Below are positions 1 to 10,215 of a stretch of DNA of 64,000 bases, piece after piece. Made by a program: the position numbers and the translations under genes. The notes under the pieces were generated by a model that was not told the DNA's origin, did no database searches, and saw nothing but the letters and a program-made list of their open reading frames with translations. How positions within the stretch are numbered: the stretch's first letter is position 1; every line of letters starts with the position of its first letter. The stretch is taken from positions 62,001-126,000 of the forward strand of contig NZ_LGDV01000199.1 in the NCBI RefSeq assembly GCF_001280015.1, given 5' to 3'. Source of the stretch: Streptomyces sp. MMG1121. Its GTDB lineage: Bacteria; Actinomycetota; Actinomycetes; Streptomycetales; Streptomycetaceae.

Positions 1-24
1 CGCCCCTGCGGGGGAGGCGGCTGT

Positions 25-38
25 GACCCGTACGGGTC
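25..38. promoter_or_regulatory. 14-bp perfect palindrome upstream of narG remnant
   Basis: GACCCGTACGGGTC is a perfect palindrome about 70 bases before the GTG of the narG remnant, where an operator would be expected. It does not match the DevR-type, Rex or FNR consensus sequences I know. No -35/-10 pair is clear around it. Its function is inferred from position only. Confidence 0.3.
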
Positions 39-105
39 TGTGCGGAGGTGCGCTCCGGCCCCCGCCCCTAGGTTCGCAGTGACGGGGTGAGCCGAGGGAG
101 CGCAC

Positions 106-1432
106 GTGACCGACTCGCAGACACCGCCCAAGGAGCCCGGTGCGGCCCTGCTCGCCGCGGGGCGGTTCTTCCGGCCCGGCACGCTCGCGCCCGATCTGCA
201 CAGCATCGCGCTGACCGGCGGGCGGGAGGCGGACGCTTTCTACCGGGACCGGTGGAGCCACGACAAGGTCGTGCACTCCACCCACGGGGTGAACTGCACT
301 GGTTCGTGCCGGTGGAAGGTGTACGTCAAGGACGGCATCATCACCTGGGAGACGCAGGAGACGGACTATCCGTCGGTGGGCCCGGACCGGCCCGAGTACG
401 AGCCGCGCGGCTGCCCTCGCGGCGCCGCGTTCTCCTGGTACACCTACTCCCCCACCCGGGTGCGCTACCCGTACATCCGGGGCGTGCTGCTGGAGATGTA
501 CCGCGAGGCCCGGGAGCGGCTGAAGGATCCGGTGCTGGCCTGGGCGGACCTCCAGAACGACCCCGAGCGGCGGCACCGTTACCAGCGGACCCGCGGCAAG
601 GGCGTCTGATGCGGGCGAGTTGGGGCGAGGCGGTGGAGATCGTCGCCGCCGCGCAGGTGCACACCATCAAGACCTACGGCCCGGACCGCATCGCCGGGTT
701 CTCACCGATCCCGGCGATGTCGATGGTGTCGCACGCGGCCGGTGCCCGCTACCACTCGCTGATCGGCGCGCCGATGCTGTCGTTCTACGACTGGTACGCC
801 GACCTTCCGGTGGCCTCCCCGCAGGTGTTCGGCGACCAGACCGACGTGCCGGAGTCGGGCGACTGGTGGGACGCCGCGTATCTGATGATGTGGGGCTCCA
901 ACGTCCCCGTGACCCGCACCCCGGACGCCCACTGGATGACGGAGGCCCGCTATCGCGGGCAGAAGGTCGTGGTGGTGTCGCCGGACTACGCGGACAACAC
1001 CAAGTTCGCCGACGAGTGGCTGCACCCGCACCCCGGCACGGACGGCGCGCTCGCGATGGCCATGGGGCATGTGATCCTCAAGGAGTTCTTCGTCGACCGG
1101 GAGACACCGTTCTTCGCGGACTATGTGCGCAAGTTCACCGACCTGCCGTTCCTGGTCACGCTCACCGAGCGGGACGGCGCGTATGTGCCGGCGAAGTTCC
1201 TGCGCGCCGCCGACATCGGGCGCAGGAGCGCACGGTCAACGTGCCCAAGACGGAGACCACGGGCATGCGCGGCGGCATCCACAACACGCTCACCCGGCTG
1301 CTGCTCAAGCCGTCCCATCTGATCGGCGGTTACGCCCAGTTGTCCTGGGCGTTCAACTACCTGGGCCCGACGGGCAACCAGCGCGACGAGGTGACCGTGA
1401 TCCGGCGCCGCAGCCAGGAGGTCGAGTACTGA
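106..1432 (+). pseudogene. narG: nitrate reductase alpha subunit NarG, decayed (frameshift plus large internal deletion)
   Basis: Remnant of the catalytic Mo-bisMGD subunit of respiratory nitrate reductase (normally about 1,230 residues). The start is GTG 106, with GAGGGAG 5 bases upstream. Segment 1 (106-609) keeps the N-terminus with the FS0 iron-sulfur signature [12 protein letters not shown] and a later Cys in GCPRG, then hits TGA at 607-609. Segment 2 (609 to about 1222) continues one frame over (RASWGEAVEIVAAA ... VTRTPDAHWMTEARYRGQK ... FTDLPFLV). Reading GTC-(C)TG-ATG would restore GVLMRASW, so one base appears lost. Near 1222-1230 the sequence jumps in a third frame straight to the C-terminus (QERTVNVPKTETTG ... 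GPTGNQRDEVTV), skipping roughly 750 residues including most of the cofactor-binding region. The stop TGA 1430-1432 overlaps the ATG of the narH stub. No functional enzyme can be made. A second narG remnant lies near 58-61 kb. Confidence 0.9.
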
Positions 1433-1637
1433 TGCGTCCCATGGCCCAGATCGCGATGGTCATGAACCTCGACAAGTGCATCGGATGCCATACCTGTTCG
1501 GTGACCTGCAAGCAGGCATGGACCAACCGGCGCGGCATGGAGTACGTCTGGTTCAACAACGTCGAGACCCGCCCGGGGCAGGGCTATCCGCGCCGCTGGG
1601 AGGACCAGGAGACCTGGCGCGGGGGCTGGGAGGTGAC
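1432..1637 (+). pseudogene. narH: nitrate reductase beta subunit NarH, N-terminal stub
   Basis: Starts at ATG 1432 inside TGATG, the usual coupled narG-narH junction. Only about 68 residues remain of a protein normally near 500. They hold the first ferredoxin cysteine motif CIGCHTCSVTC and the conserved run YVWFNNVETRPGQGYP. After WRGGWEV the sequence passes into narI in a different frame, so the other Fe-S motifs, the rest of NarH and all of NarJ are missing. The NarH frame itself runs on as nonsense to a stop at 1713. Confidence 0.88.
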
Positions 1638-2296
1638 CTCGGCTGGCGCTACCGCTACGACAAGTACGGCTGGACCACTCGGTCCTCGCAGGTGTACGAG
1701 TCACGGCTGCTGAACATCGCCTCGCCGGTGTTCCACCACGGCATCCTGTTCGTGCTCGCCGGACATGTCATCGGCCTGTTCGTGCCGACGTCCTGGACGG
1801 AGTCCCTCGGCGTGAGCGAGCACACGTACCACCTGTTCTCGCTGTACGGGGGGACGGCGGCCGGGGTGCTGACGGTCGCCGGCATCGTACTGCTCGTCTA
1901 CCGGCGCCGCACCCGCGCCCCGGTCTTCCGGGCGACGACCGGCAACGACAAGGCGATGTACGTGCTGCTGGTCGGGGCGACCGTGCTGGGCATGACCGCC
2001 AAGCTGTCGCACGCCTCCGGCAACGGCTACGACTACCGCGAGACGATCGCCCCGTGGGCCCGCTCGCTGTTCACGCTCCAGCCGAAGACGCGTCTGATTG
2101 AGGGCGTGCCGGTGCTGTTCCAGGTGCACGCGGTCATCGGCATGGTGCTGATCGCGTTCGTGCCGTACAGCCGCCTGGTGCACATGTTCAGCGCGCCGGT
2201 GCGGTATCTGTTCCGGCCGTACGTCGTGTACCGCACCCGGGATCCGCGGCAGCTGGGTCCGCGCCCCGAGCGGCGGGGCTGGGAGCGGCTCGGGGG

Positions 2297-2300
<4 letters not shown>
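1638..2300 (+). pseudogene. narI: nitrate reductase gamma subunit NarI lacking its N-terminus
   Basis: From about 1638 the frame reads LGWRYRYDKYGWTTRSSQ, a recognisable NarI sequence starting after the first transmembrane helix, and continues to TAG 2298-2300. Four membrane segments remain. The histidine positions expected to hold the two b-hemes are visible (FHHGILFVLAGH and, near the end, FQVHAV and RLVHMF). The first helix and the native start are lost in the deletion that also removed narJ. An in-frame ATG at 1476 lies inside narH in the wrong frame and is not a credible start. The stop overlaps the stop of the convergent dnaK remnant. Confidence 0.85.
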
Positions 2301-4164
<1,864 letters not shown>

Positions 4165-4211
4165 GATCCGTCCCCTTCCGCCAGGGCGTCCTTCGGCACT
4201 ATCAGCAGAAA

Positions 4212-4227
4212 ACGCGCGTACGCGCGT
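4212..4227. promoter_or_regulatory. 16-bp palindrome upstream of dnaK remnant
   Basis: ACGCGCGTACGCGCGT is both a perfect palindrome and a direct repeat of ACGCGCGT. It is centred about 55 bases upstream of the dnaK start. It could be an operator, or simply an alternating purine-pyrimidine tract. Nothing in the sequence says which factor would bind. Confidence 0.25.
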
Positions 4228-4261
4228 GTCAATGCCGGGGATACGCGGGTGCCCGGGAACG

Positions 4262-4292
4262 GCGATGCCGCGCCCCTGGGCGGGACGCGGCA
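4262..4292 (-). terminator. hairpin downstream of OsmC gene
   Basis: GATGCCGCG (4262-4270) pairs with CGCGGCATC (4284-4292) around a 13-base GC-rich loop. It lies 18 bases past the stop of the minus-strand OsmC gene. There is no clear U-tract, as is common in Streptomyces. Confidence 0.5.
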
Positions 4293-4309
4293 TCCGGGAC
4301 GTACGGGCG

Positions 4310-4735
4310 TCAGGCCAGCTCGGCCGAGAGCGTGATCGTCGTACCGGCCAGGGCCTGGCTGACCGGGCAGTTCTTCTTGGCGTCCTCGGCGGCCGAGGCG
4401 AAACCCTCCTCGTCCAGGCCGGGGACCTCGCCCCGCACCCAGAGGTGGATTCCGGTGATGCCAGTGCCCGGCTGGAAGGTCACGTCGGCCTTGGTCTCCA
4501 AGCGGGTGGGCGGGGTGCCGGCGCCGGTCAGGCCGTGCGAGAGGGCCATGGAGAAGCAGCTGGAGTGGGCGGCGGCGATCAGCTCCTCGGGGCTGGTCTT
4601 GCCGTTCGCCTGCTCGGCGCGCGACGGCCACGACACCGCCTGCGAGCCGATGCCGGAGGAGTCGAAGGTGACGGTGCCGCTGCCCGTGAGCAGCTCGCCT
4701 TCCCAGACGGTGTGCGCGGTGCGCGTGGTGGCCAC
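4310..4735 (-). CDS. OsmC/Ohr-family peroxiredoxin
   Basis: A 141-residue thiol-dependent hydroperoxide reductase of the OsmC family, expected in the cytoplasm. The two conserved cysteines are Cys60 ([12 protein letters not shown]) and Cys123 ([10 protein letters not shown]), the pair that reduces organic hydroperoxides in this family. The central [11 protein letters not shown] and the C-terminal TTITLSAEL are typical of the OsmC subgroup (OsmC rather than Ohr because of the NCPVS context). The length equals that of the family. It is a single gene, with the dnaK remnant downstream and the holin/phosphodiesterase gene upstream (130-base gap), both on the same strand. A hairpin follows its stop. 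Confidence 0.92.
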   Translation of the reverse strand: MATTRTAHTVWEGELLTGSGTVTFDSSGIGSQAVSWPSRAEQANGKTSPEELIAAAHSSCFSMALSHGLTGAGTPPTRLETKADVTFQPGTGITGIHLWVRGEVPGLDEEGFASAAEDAKKNCPVSQALAGTTITLSAELA

Positions 4736-4865
4736 GGTGGTTCCTTTCGCGGGTGGTCGGTCCCGTCTCCGGGTTTCCGTGTCCCTATCCGATCACATCC
4801 GGGCCCGCCGTACACCGAAGACCGCCCCACGCACGGTGAACGGCGGGTGACGGCGTGGGAGCCGT

Positions 4866-7022
4866 TCAGGCCGCCCGCTCCTCCTCGGCGGCGTCGGTCA
4901 GCGGAACCTCGGGGCCGTTAAGTTCGCGCAGCCAGCGGCGTAGGACGCGGTGCACGTGCTCGGCGCCGGCCAGCTCCTCCCGGTCCCCGGCCGGTGCGGA
5001 CAGATCCAGCGGGGAGAGCAGGAACGGACGGGACTGGGCGCCGCCGAGGCCGCCATGGGAGCCGATCTGCTCCTCGAAGGCGAGGACCTCGCCGTCGGCG
5101 GGGTCGTGGGCGGAGTTCACCATGATGTCGGCGGTGTGCGGGAAGGAGTGGGTCCGGCGGACGGCGTCGGCGGCACCGGGCCCGAAGCGCGCCAGCGGCC
5201 CGGACACGTCGTCGAGCCGGGCCAGCGGGATCTCGGCACCGTGCGCGCCCAGCACCACACCGTCGTGCTCCTCGCTGCGCACCAGCAGGAAGCCGATGCC
5301 GGGGTGGTTGGCGAGGGTGGTGAGCAGGGCGGGGTGGCGGGCGTCGATCTCCTCCTTGGTCATGCGGTGGTGGACGTCCGGGAAGGACACCAGGCCGAGG
5401 TTGCCGGAGGCGAGCACGATCGGCTCGGAACCGGGGGCCGGCCGATGCTGCCCGCCCTTCTCCTCCACGGGCCGGCGCAGCGCGGCACGGACGGCGGCGC
5501 GGGCCTCGGCGCCGCTGTGGGTACTCCCGGCCCGGCGCGGGACGGGCAGCCCGCAGCCGGCCCGGACGAGGTCGCCGAGGGTCAGGCCGTAGCGGGCGTG
5601 GAAGGTCTCGCCGGGACTCTGGCCGTGGTCGGACAGGACGACGATGCGGTAGGGGCGGGGGGCGTGTTCGGCGACGCGCTGCAGCAGGGCGAGCGCCCGG
5701 TCGAGGCGTTGCAGCACCTTCTCGGCGTCCCGGCTGTGCGGCCCGGAGTGGTGCGCGACCTCGTCGTAGGCGACCAGGTCGGCGTAGACGGCGGTCCGGC
5801 CGGCGAGCATGTCGCCCAGCACCGCGGCGACGACGACGTCCCGTTCGACGACGGTGGCGAAGGCCCGCACGAGGGGGTAGAGGCCGCCGCGACCGACACG
5901 TGGCCGTTGTCGGCGCAGCCGGGCGCGGGTGGACTGGCCGATCTCGCGGGCCACTTCGGCGACGAAGGACAGGGCGGTGCGCACGGCGTTGGCCGGGTCG
6001 GAGAAGTAGGCGAAGTACCCGGCGCGGGAACGGTTCTCCGGGCTTCGGCGGCGGGCGGCTATGGACAGCACGAGCGCCTGTTCACCGGCGCCGCCGCTGA
6101 AGAGGTTGCCGCGGCTGGCGCCGTCGACGGTGAGCAGTCCACCGTCGCCCGTGTGCAGTATGGCGCGGCGCTGCAGTTCGGCGGCGCTCGTCGGCCGGTT
6201 GCTGACCATCACCTCCCCGCGGTCCTTCTCGTACCAGCGGAACGCCGGCACGTCGAAGGTGCTGCCGTGGAGGATGCCGAGCTGGCTGGCGCCGGTCTGG
6301 CTGGACCAGTCGGTGCGCCAGGGGGTGAGACGGTGGGTCGGCTGCGTCCCGTCGGCCGTCATATCGTCGACCGCCATATCGTCGGCCGCCGTCCGCACGT
6401 CGTCCGTCGAGGGCATGCCGTCGCCGGACGCCAGCCACCGGGCCACCGTCGGCATCAGGCCCCTGCGGACCGCGGCCGTGAGGACGTCGTGGCCGACGCC
6501 GTCGAGCTGGACGAAGACCAGGCCGGGAGTGGTGGGGCAGGGCGGGTCGGATCTGCGCCGGCGGGTGGCGAGGCGGTGCAGGCGGCGGCGGTAGGTCTCG
6601 TCGTCGCGTACGGCGAGGGCGGCGCCGGTGGCCGAGGCGACGGCGGACATCACGGCGGCCACGATGACGGCGGTCTCCGGAGCGGCGGCGCCCCGGCCGG
6701 AGGGGTTGATGCGCAGGGCGAGCAGCAACAGCGAGCCGTTGAGGAAGAAGACCAGCAGACCGAGGACGAGGGCGGGTACGAGGAGCAGGGCCCGGACCAG
6801 GAGCGGCCAGACCACCGCCGACAGGACACCGAAGGCACCGGCGCCGCACGCGGCGGTGACGGCGATCCGGGTGGCGCTGTCACCGTCGGCGGACTGCAGC
6901 TGGAAGTCGGGCAGCAGGGCGGCGAGGACCAGCATGGTCGCGGTGGACGCCGCCCATACGGTGACGCTCCGTCCGATCTGACTGGCGACCCGCCGCCATG
7001 GCACGCCTCGTACCTCTCGCAC
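4866..7022 (-). CDS. holin-like membrane domain fused to alkaline-phosphatase-superfamily phosphodiesterase
   Basis: 718 residues from a GTG start. Residues about 20-140 hold four hydrophobic segments resembling the small phage-holin-like/DUF membrane proteins of actinomycetes. A basic linker (YRRRLHRLATRRRR) follows, then a soluble alkaline-phosphatase-superfamily domain beginning near residue 168 (GLVFVQLDGVGHDVL, with the metal-binding Asp at about 174). It also carries a nucleophile-region Thr/Ser stretch, SDHGQSPGETFHARYG and a C-terminal GSHGGLG-type metal motif. The predicted reaction is hydrolysis of a phosphate mono- or diester near the membrane; the substrate is unknown. The two-domain form recurs in Streptomyces under the misleading name 'phage holin family protein', and nothing nearby is phage. 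Confidence 0.75.
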   Translation of the reverse strand: MREVRGVPWRRVASQIGRSVTVWAASTATMLVLAALLPDFQLQSADGDSATRIAVTAACGAGAFGVLSAVVWPLLVRALLLVPALVLGLLVFFLNGSLLLLALRINPSGRGAAAPETAVIVAAVMSAVASATGAALAVRDDETYRRRLHRLATRRRRSDPPCPTTPGLVFVQLDGVGHDVLTAAVRRGLMPTVARWLASGDGMPSTDDVRTAADDMAVDDMTADGTQPTHRLTPWRTDWSSQTGASQLGILHGSTFDVPAFRWYEKDRGEVMVSNRPTSAAELQRRAILHTGDGGLLTVDGASRGNLFSGGAGEQALVLSIAARRRSPENRSRAGYFAYFSDPANAVRTALSFVAEVAREIGQSTRARLRRQRPRVGRGGLYPLVRAFATVVERDVVVAAVLGDMLAGRTAVYADLVAYDEVAHHSGPHSRDAEKVLQRLDRALALLQRVAEHAPRPYRIVVLSDHGQSPGETFHARYGLTLGDLVRAGCGLPVPRRAGSTHSGAEARAAVRAALRRPVEEKGGQHRPAPGSEPIVLASGNLGLVSFPDVHHRMTKEEIDARHPALLTTLANHPGIGFLLVRSEEHDGVVLGAHGAEIPLARLDDVSGPLARFGPGAADAVRRTHSFPHTADIMVNSAHDPADGEVLAFEEQIGSHGGLGGAQSRPFLLSPLDLSAPAGDREELAGAEHVHRVLRRWLRELNGPEVPLTDAAEEERAA

Positions 7023-7182
7023 GCCCTGTACACCTCACGTCCTGGTCCCGCGCCACCGCCCGGACACGGGCAGGAGGACCCCGTCCTGCTTGCGCCGGCC
7101 GCGCAGGCCGGAGCTCCACCCTGTCATACCGGGCCCGGTGCGCCGACGGGTCACCGGAGCGACGGAGACGGCCCGGAGAGGC

Positions 7183-7614
7183 TCAGCGGCCGTCGTAACC
7201 GGCGGTCGGCATGGACAGGCGGCGGTGTACGCGGGCCTTCATCTGGGCGTCGTAGGCCGGCTCGGCGCGGCCGACCGTCTCCACGCGGACACCGCGCCGG
7301 GCGCATTCGGCGGTGAAGGCCTCGACGGAGGACAGGGCCCGTCTGAGGACCCGCAGGCTGGGGGCGACGAACACGTCGACGCCGGGACGGACCCCGTCCC
7401 ACAGGGCGCAGTGGTCGAAGCGGAGTCCGCCGACGAGGAGTTCCCGGGCGACGACGTATCCGTGTTCGGCGGCCCAGCGGGCGCACATGGCGTGCTGGCT
7501 GCGGGAGTCGACGAGGAAGGGGTCGGCTTCCAGTTCCTCCAGCGGCGTCAGGCTCGCGATGGCCGTGACCCGCACGGGCACGGTCGCGTCGGAGGCGGCC
7601 TGCGGTTGTCCCAT
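7183..7614 (-). CDS. small protein with a degenerate serine-recombinase (resolvase) N-terminal fold
   Basis: 143 residues from ATG 7614; GGGGGACCCC precedes the start. The layout follows a resolvase catalytic domain: a beta strand with VRVTAIAS, then SRSQHAMCARWAAEHGYVVARELL (the usual SL..Q...L..YA...G..VV.E region), RPGVDVFVAPSLRVLRRAL (the usual DVVVVWKLDRLSRSL region) and TAECARRGVRVETVG. The catalytic Ser of YxRVS is not at its usual place, and the DNA-binding domain is absent. It therefore looks like a repurposed, inactive fold and not a working recombinase. The fold call is by eye. The gene diverges from the MBL-fold gene at 7699, sharing an 84-base intergenic region. Confidence 0.5.
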   Translation of the reverse strand: MGQPQAASDATVPVRVTAIASLTPLEELEADPFLVDSRSQHAMCARWAAEHGYVVARELLVGGLRFDHCALWDGVRPGVDVFVAPSLRVLRRALSSVEAFTAECARRGVRVETVGRAEPAYDAQMKARVHRRLSMPTAGYDGR

Positions 7615-7698
7615 GGGGTCCCCCTCACCTCCCGGTTTCGCCGCCGACCCTACTCCTGCCCGTAGGCTTCGGGGAGTCGCGTGAAGGAGGCGAAGAGG

Positions 7699-8472
7699 GT
7701 GCCGGTGGAGATCACCTGGTGGGGTCACGCCACCTGCACGATCCGGGACGCGAACATACGGGTGCTCACCGATCCCCTGTTCGCACACCGGCTGGCGCAT
7801 CTGCGGCGACGCCGGGGAGCGGTGCCGCCGCCCGAGGCCCGGCACGCGGACGTGGCGCTCGTCTCCCATCTGCACGCCGACCATCTGCACGTGCCCTCGC
7901 TGGCCTCTCTCGCCCCGGGGACGCGCCTGCTCGTGCCCCGGGGCGCACCACGGGCGGTGCCGGCCCTGCGCCGGCTGCGGCAGGTACGGGTGACCGAGGT
8001 GGTGCCCGGGGACGAGGTGCGGATCGGTGAGCTGCTGGTCCGGGTGGTGCCCGCGCTGCACGACGGGCGGCGGCTGCCGGTGGGTCCGCACCGTTCGCCC
8101 GCGCTGGGCTTCGTGGTGGAGGGCGAGGCGCGGACCTACTTCGCCGGGGACACCGGGCTGTTCGACTCGATGGCGCGGCGGGTCGGGCCGGTCGATGTGG
8201 CGCTGCTGCCGGTGGGCGGCTGGGGGCCGTTCCTGGGCGAGGAGCATCTGGACGCGGAGCGCGCGGCGCGGGCGGTGGCCCGGCTGGCGCCGCGGGTGGC
8301 GGTGCCGGTGCACTACGGGACGTACTGGCCGATCGGGATGGACGCGGTGCGGCCGCACGAGTTCCACGCGCCGGGGGACGAGTTCGTGCGTCTGGCGGCC
8401 GTGGTCGCGCCGCAGGTGGCGGTGCACAAGCTGGGGCACGGGGAGAGTGTGCGGCTGGAGGTCGCACGGTGA
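7699..8472 (+). CDS. UlaG-type metallo-beta-lactamase-fold hydrolase
   Basis: About 257 residues. The preferred start is GTG 7699, because AAGGAGG lies 8 bases upstream; a GTG at 7681 is in frame but has no comparable site. The N-terminus ITWWGHATCTI and motif HLHADHLH (metal-binding HxHxDH), plus YFAGDTGLFD and the late VPVHYGTYWP, mark the UlaG/NAPE-PLD-like branch of MBL hydrolases. These act on lactones, phosphodiesters or amide lipids. The substrate cannot be told. The stop overlaps the start of the DedA gene (GTGA), so the two are translationally coupled. Confidence 0.85.
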   Translation: MPVEITWWGHATCTIRDANIRVLTDPLFAHRLAHLRRRRGAVPPPEARHADVALVSHLHADHLHVPSLASLAPGTRLLVPRGAPRAVPALRRLRQVRVTEVVPGDEVRIGELLVRVVPALHDGRRLPVGPHRSPALGFVVEGEARTYFAGDTGLFDSMARRVGPVDVALLPVGGWGPFLGEEHLDAERAARAVARLAPRVAVPVHYGTYWPIGMDAVRPHEFHAPGDEFVRLAAVVAPQVAVHKLGHGESVRLEVAR

Positions 8473-9101
8473 TCCGGCCGGTTTCCGTCGCGGTGCTGGC
8501 CGCCGCGTCGACGTCGGCGGTGCCGCCGGAGTCGACGCAACAGGCGCTCGGTCTGCCGTCGTTGTTCCTGCTGGTGTTGATCGGGGCACTGGTTCCGGTG
8601 GTGCCGACGGGGGCGCTGGTGAGTTCGGCGGCGGTGGTGGCGTTCCATCAGACGGCGCCGTTCTCGCTGGCGCTGGTGTTCGTGACGGCGTCGCTGGCGG
8701 CGTTCCTGGGGGACGGGGCGCTGTACTGGCTGGGGCGGCGCGGGATGCGGTCGCGGAACGGGTCGCGGTGGCTGGAGGCGATACGGTCGCGGGCGCCGGA
8801 GGAGCGGGCCGCGCGGGCGCGGGAAGGGCTGGCCGAACATGGCGTCGCCGTGCTGGTGCTGTCGCGGCTGGTGCCTGCCGGTCGTATTCCGGTGATGCTG
8901 GCGTGCCTGATGGCCGACTGGCCGGTGCGGCGGTTCAGCCGGGGGAATGTGGCGGCGTGTCTGGCGTGGGCGGCGACGTATCAGGTGATCGGGATCGTGG
9001 GGGGATCGCTGTTCGACGAGCCGTGGGAGGGGGTCGTGGTGGCGGTGGTGCTGACCGTGCTGATCAGCGCGATGCCGGGTTTGGTGCGGCGGGTTCGGTA
9101 G
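8469..9101 (+). CDS. DedA-family (VTT domain) membrane protein
   Basis: 210 residues with four to five hydrophobic segments. The DedA/SNARE-associated core is visible: a glycine/alanine-rich helix hairpin, GDGALYWLGRRGMR, and LSRLVPAGRIPVMLACLMADWPVRRF, which corresponds to the conserved F-x-R-x-x-PG-x-R region. DedA proteins are undecaprenyl-phosphate or phospholipid flippases/scramblases in the cytoplasmic membrane. The start is GTG 8469, overlapping the preceding MBL gene by 4 bases. The gene ends inside the 3' end of the convergent MBL gene at 9064, a 38-base convergent overlap. Confidence 0.82.
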   Translation: MIRPVSVAVLAAASTSAVPPESTQQALGLPSLFLLVLIGALVPVVPTGALVSSAAVVAFHQTAPFSLALVFVTASLAAFLGDGALYWLGRRGMRSRNGSRWLEAIRSRAPEERAARAREGLAEHGVAVLVLSRLVPAGRIPVMLACLMADWPVRRFSRGNVAACLAWAATYQVIGIVGGSLFDEPWEGVVVAVVLTVLISAMPGLVRRVR

Positions 9102-10215
9102 CACGGGTCGGGGTGCGGTGGTCTTCGGGGTGCCGGTTCGTCGTGGTTGCTCGCGCCGTTTCCCGCGTCCCGGCCGGGGCGCTCCACTCGGACACCTTTG
9201 ATCCGCCGACCGGTAGATCCCACAGGTCCTTCCGGTCCAGCCCCGCCTTCTCCCAGGCCGCACGGACCCTGGTGAGGGGTTCCAGGACCGGCTCCGCCGA
9301 GAGGATGAAGGTGCCCCAGTGCATGGGGGCCATACGGCGGGCGCCCAGGTCGAGGGTGGCCCGGACGGCTTCCTCGGGGTCGCAGTGGACGTCGCTGAGC
9401 CACCAGCGGGGGTCGTAGGCGCCGATGGGCATGAGGGCCAGGTCGATGCCGGGGTAGCGGCGGCCGATGCGGGAGAACCAGTGGCCGTAGCCGGTGTCGC
9501 CGGCGAAGTAGACGCGCCCGGCGTCCCGGTGGGTGAGGATCCAGCCGCCCCAGAGACTGTGGCAGGTGTCGGTGAGGGTGCGCTTGGACCAGTGGTGGGC
9601 GGGGACGAAGTCGAAGCGGACACCGGCCAGTTCGGCGCCCTCCCACCAGTCCAGCTCGGTGACGTGGGTGAAGCGGCGACGCCGGAACCAGCGGCCGAGC
9701 CCGGCGGGGACGAACACCGGTGTGGCGCGCGGGAGTCGGCGCAGGGTGGGGGCGTCGAGGTGGTCGTAGTGGTTGTGGCTGATGACGACGGCGTCGATCC
9801 GCGGCAGGCTCTCCCAGGGAACGCCGACGGGGGTGATGCGGGCGGGGGTGCCGATGATGCGACGGGACCAGACGGGGTCGGTGAGGACGGTCAGACCGCC
9901 GGTCCGCACGATCCAACTGGCGTGCCCGGCCCAGGTGACGGCGAGGGTGCGGGAGTCGACGCGTGGCAGCGGCGCGGATTCGACGGGGAGCCGGGGGATG
10001 TCGGCGAGGCTCTCGGGGCCGGGCCGTACGGCGCCTTCGCGGGCGAAGCGGGCGATCGCCCTCAGGCCGGGCAGGGGCGCGGTGAGCCGGTCGTGGAACG
10101 TCCTTGGCCACACCCGGTGTTCGCCCAGGGGGCGGGGTTCGGCGAGCGGCGGGAAGGGCGTGGTGGGTGCGAGGGTCGTCGTGGGCGATGCGGGCTCATG
10201 CGTCTGCTGCGTCAT
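9064..10215 (-). CDS. NAPE-PLD-like metallo-beta-lactamase-fold hydrolase
   Basis: 383 residues from ATG 10215. Motifs in order: VTWAGHASWIV, HNHYDHLD (HxHxDH), VPAHHWSKRT, VYFAGDTGYGHWF and MPIGAYDPRW, then MHWGTF. This order, with the tryptophan-rich HHWSKR and GAYxPR motifs, is that of the N-acyl-phosphatidylethanolamine phospholipase D-like subgroup. About 90 Pro/Arg-rich residues precede the fold. The ATG overlaps the TGA of the upstream aminotransferase-like gene (ATGA), so the two are almost certainly co-translated. The sequence shows a metal-dependent hydrolase; a lipid or phosphodiester substrate is inference from the family. Confidence 0.85.
   Translation of the reverse strand: MTQQTHEPASPTTTLAPTTPFPPLAEPRPLGEHRVWPRTFHDRLTAPLPGLRAIARFAREGAVRPGPESLADIPRLPVESAPLPRVDSRTLAVTWAGHASWIVRTGGLTVLTDPVWSRRIIGTPARITPVGVPWESLPRIDAVVISHNHYDHLDAPTLRRLPRATPVFVPAGLGRWFRRRRFTHVTELDWWEGAELAGVRFDFVPAHHWSKRTLTDTCHSLWGGWILTHRDAGRVYFAGDTGYGHWFSRIGRRYPGIDLALMPIGAYDPRWWLSDVHCDPEEAVRATLDLGARRMAPMHWGTFILSAEPVLEPLTRVRAAWEKAGLDRKDLWDLPVGGSKVSEWSAPAGTRETARATTTNRHPEDHRTPTRATEPAAPNPASR

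Noticed and set aside
4165..4309. HspR (HAIR, CTTGAGT-N7-ACTCAAG) operator ahead of dnaK
   Set aside because: No such motif is present in the upstream region; only an unrelated ACGCGCGT palindrome was found.
4950..7316. 788-codon open frame on the plus strand opposite the holin/phosphodiesterase gene
   Set aside because: Antisense shadow; no start signal and no family motif.
7183..7614. Active transposon resolvase or integrase
   Set aside because: No catalytic serine in place, no DNA-binding domain, and no inverted repeats or mobile-element neighbours.
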